Positions 61,631-64,000 of a stretch of 64,000 nucleotides of DNA are shown here, one piece after another. The DNA is from Qipengyuania sp. SS22. GTDB taxonomy: Bacteria; Pseudomonadota; Alphaproteobacteria; Sphingomonadales; Sphingomonadaceae. Below the pieces are notes generated by a model. The model saw nothing but the letters and a program-made list of their open reading frames with translations. It was not told the DNA's origin and did not search any database. The stretch is from positions 558,001-622,000 of the forward strand of contig NZ_CP107048.1 of the NCBI RefSeq assembly GCF_025736935.1, given 5' to 3'. The translations under genes and the position numbers were made by a program. Positions within the stretch are counted from its first letter, which is position 1. Each line of letters opens with the position of its first letter.

Positions 61631-64000
61631 ATGCGCAGCAAAACTTTCCGTCTTTGGCAGCGGCCCCTTCTTGCCGGCGCGCTTATGGCCGCTTTCATCG
61701 CACCGGGCATGGCCGTGGCGCAGGATGAACCCGCCTTCGTCCACGAGGCAAGTGACCTCGAGGCGGATCCTCGTGTCGTCTACGGGACGTTGGACAATGG
61801 CCTGCGCTATGCAGTGATGAACAACCAGACACCGAGCGGCAATGCGGCCATCCGGATGCGCATCGGTACCGGATCGCTCAACGAAACCGACGCGCAACAG
61901 GGCATTGCCCACTTTCTCGAGCATATGGCGTTCAACGGTTCGGTAAATGTGCCCGAGGGCGAGATGGTCAAGCGGCTCGAGCGTCATGGACTGGCGTTCG
62001 GCGCGGATACCAATGCGAGCACCGGCTTCGACCAGACGATCTACAAGTTGAACCTGCCGACCGTCCGCGAACCGGTACTGAACGAAGCCATGTTCCTGAT
62101 GCGCGAAACGGCGGAAAACCTGTTGCTCGACGCGGATGCGATCGACCGCGAGCGCGGGGTAATCGCATCGGAAAAGCTCGCTCGCGATTCGCTGTCCTAC
62201 CGCTCGACGGTCGACCGGTTGCGTTTTTTCACCGAGGGCAGCGCGATCACCGATCGACTGCCGATCGGCATTGCCGAGACGATCGCAACGATGCCGCGCG
62301 AGGAATTCGTGTCGTTCTATCGTGGTTATTACCGGCCGGAGAACACCTTCATCGCCTTCATCGGTGACGTCGAACCTGCGGTAGCGATCGCCAAGATCGA
62401 AGAGTATTTTGGCGACTGGAAGGCCCAGGGACCAGCGCTTCGCGAAACGCGTCCCGGCCCTGCAGTCCTGCAGCCCGGGAAAGTGGGGTACTTCTTCGAC
62501 GAGAAGCTGATGACCTCGGTCACACTTGGCGCGTTGCGGCCTTACGAGGAACGGTCGGACACCCGCGTGATGCGGCGGGAAAATCTCGTCCGGGCGATCG
62601 GTGCGCGTATCCTCAACCGGCGCTTCAATCGCAAGGTAAAACAGGGCGAGGCAGCCTACCTCTCGGGCGGGGTGGGTCGCTACCGCCCCTACGAAGTTGT
62701 TGACGGCATGACCCTTACCATCCGCACGACCCCCGAGGATTGGAGGCAGGCGCTTGCCGAAGGCGAGCAGGAGCTTCGGCGGGCGCTGCAATATGGTTTC
62801 TCGCAGGATGAAATGGATGAACAATTGGCGATCATCCGGCAATCGCGCGAGACCGCGGTCGAGCGCGCTGCAACGCGCAAGACCTATGCCGGCCTCGAAT
62901 ACAATTACGCCCGCGAACTCGTGTCCGCTTTTGCCGAGGACAAGGTGTTCACTTCGCCGCAGGCCGGACTCGCCCTTTTCGAGGAGGCCGAACCAACGAT
63001 CACGCTCGAGGAGGTGGAGCGCGAATTCCGCGAAGCGTGGCGCGGTATCGAGAACCCGGCGATCTATTTCATCAACAAGGAGCCGCTCGAGGACACGGAG
63101 CGCGCCTTGAAGACAGCACTTCGCGAATCGCGCAATGTGGCGGTAACGGCGCCCGAACCGCGCAACGTAGCCGCATTTGCCTATACCGATTTCGGTAGTC
63201 CCGGCGAGGTCATCTCGGATAGCTATCTCGCGGATGCCGACGCACATCTCGTGAAATTCGCGAACAATGTCCGCCTCAATTTCAAGCAGACCGATTTCGA
63301 TGCAGGCACGATCGCGGTGCGCGTGCGCGTAGGGGGCGGCTTCATGGCGATGCCGCGCCGCAGCGAGGCATTGCGGCGGCTGGGCCTCAATCTCCTCGAC
63401 CAGAGCGGTGTGGTCGGACATACCGACGACGACCTGCGTAGCCTGTTCGCCGGGCAGCGTGTCGGGGTATCGGCCAAGACCTTCATCGACAATGATGCCT
63501 TCGAATTGCTGGGTGCGACCGATGCTGACGACCTTTCATCGCAGCTCAATTTGATGGCGGCCAAGGTCAAGGCGCCGGCCTTCAGCGAGGACGTGGCTGA
63601 GCAGTACTTCCGCAAGATCCGGGCCTGGTATCCGACGCATGATTCTTCGCCGCAGGAGACGGTACGCAAATATCTGCCGCGGCTCGTACGCTCGGGTCAC
63701 GAAGCCTACGGCTTTGACGATCTCGATAGTTTTCTGGAGCCGACCATCGCCGATGCGCGCGCCTGGATCGAGCCCGAGATGGCAGATGGACTGATCGAAA
63801 TCTCTGTCGTCGGCGACATCGACAAGCAGACGGTCGTCGAACAGGTCGCGCGGACGTTTGGCGCGCTTCCTGAACGCGCCGACGACAAGGGCGACTATCC
63901 GGTGATGGGGGACGTGCAGTTCCCGGCGGGCAGTGAGACGCCCAATCGTTTCTATCACAAGGGCACGCCCGACCAGGCATTGGTCTATGTCTACTGGCCC
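61631..64000 (+). CDS. M16 family zinc peptidase (3' truncated by window end)
   Basis: The frame is open from the ATG at 61631 to the last base of the window (790 codons). A GAGGAAC ribosome site precedes the ATG. A signal peptide (LLAGALMAAFIAPGMAVA) leads into the M16 catalytic domain with inverted zinc motif H-F-L-E-H, and the downstream Glu in IDRERGVIASE; the second, inactive M16 domain begins about residue 520 and continues past the end. It is probably a periplasmic peptidase. Position divergent from FecI suggests a link with the TonB system, perhaps peptide processing, but this is not shown by sequence. Confidence 0.93.
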   Translation, partial: MRSKTFRLWQRPLLAGALMAAFIAPGMAVAQDEPAFVHEASDLEADPRVVYGTLDNGLRYAVMNNQTPSGNAAIRMRIGTGSLNETDAQQGIAHFLEHMAFNGSVNVPEGEMVKRLERHGLAFGADTNASTGFDQTIYKLNLPTVREPVLNEAMFLMRETAENLLLDADAIDRERGVIASEKLARDSLSYRSTVDRLRFFTEGSAITDRLPIGIAETIATMPREEFVSFYRGYYRPENTFIAFIGDVEPAVAIAKIEEYFGDWKAQGPALRETRPGPAVLQPGKVGYFFDEKLMTSVTLGALRPYEERSDTRVMRRENLVRAIGARILNRRFNRKVKQGEAAYLSGGVGRYRPYEVVDGMTLTIRTTPEDWRQALAEGEQELRRALQYGFSQDEMDEQLAIIRQSRETAVERAATRKTYAGLEYNYARELVSAFAEDKVFTSPQAGLALFEEAEPTITLEEVEREFREAWRGIENPAIYFINKEPLEDTERALKTALRESRNVAVTAPEPRNVAAFAYTDFGSPGEVISDSYLADADAHLVKFANNVRLNFKQTDFDAGTIAVRVRVGGGFMAMPRRSEALRRLGLNLLDQSGVVGHTDDDLRSLFAGQRVGVSAKTFIDNDAFELLGATDADDLSSQLNLMAAKVKAPAFSEDVAEQYFRKIRAWYPTHDSSPQETVRKYLPRLVRSGHEAYGFDDLDSFLEPTIADARAWIEPEMADGLIEISVVGDIDKQTVVEQVARTFGALPERADDKGDYPVMGDVQFPAGSETPNRFYHKGTPDQALVYVYWP

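Noticed and set aside
61526..63421. 631-codon frame on the minus strand
   Set aside because: It is the antisense shadow of the M16 peptidase gene, whose plus-strand product has signal peptide and HFLEH motif.

Overview
The window is chromosomal DNA of an alphaproteobacterium, most likely Sphingomonadales (Erythrobacter/Qipengyuania/Altererythrobacter type). The evidence is the high GC content, dense overlapping operons, a system I cytochrome c maturation cluster, a FecI/FecR/TonB-receptor signalling set and small proteins typical of sphingomonads. These calls come from reading the sequence and recognising motifs; no database search was run.

Layout. 1-27.2 kb is core chromosome: the end of a ccm cluster (ccmF-G-H-I), kup, a CPT-like kinase, yciB, the overlapping run dapF-mtaB-ftsY, a GGDEF-EAL protein, an EVE protein, a TPP enzyme, an MFS carrier, pgsA, oxyR, rnd, aspS, acpP-fabF-mltG and a cyclic-nucleotide-binding membrane protein. 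This block is interrupted at 15.2-17.4 kb by an AT-richer segment that carries a lone reverse transcriptase of the Abi/unknown-group kind behind a hairpin-containing leader.

From 27,239 to 47,576 lies a 20.3-kb integrative element in a tRNA-Met(CAT) gene. It is bounded by perfect 52-bp direct repeats of the tRNA 3' half (attL 27239-27290, attR 47525-47576) and encodes a tyrosine integrase. Its cargo, left to right, is: (a) a four-gene overlapping cassette of an unknown protein, a QueC-like PP-loop enzyme, an HTH-ImmA/IrrE metalloprotease and a PIN-like protein, the best candidate here for an undescribed defence or toxin-antitoxin system; (b) a copper module (copB, copA, csoR, DUF411, Grx-MauE, DUF305) with two CsoR-type operators placed on its promoters, followed by a serine resolvase and probable res site; (c) small accessory genes including two tiny membrane peptides translationally coupled to the next gene; (d) about 1.15 kb of hairpin-rich DNA with no convincing gene; (e) the integrase; (f) a KAP NTPase and a retron whose reverse transcriptase is fused to a TOPRIM domain (Ec67/Eco2-like), with a recognisable msr-msd locus at 45650-45779.

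47.6-64 kb returns to core chromosome: succinate-semialdehyde dehydrogenase, an NAD(P)-binding protein, a second GGDEF-EAL protein, moaC-moeA, a thiolase-like protein, a TonB receptor with STN domain and its FecR/FecI regulators, and the start of an M16 peptidase cut by the window end.

Working together: the element combines metal resistance with at least two probable antiphage loci (retron, QueC-like cassette) and possibly a third (KAP NTPase); with the separate reverse transcriptase at 15.7 kb the window holds two unrelated RT-based candidate defences.
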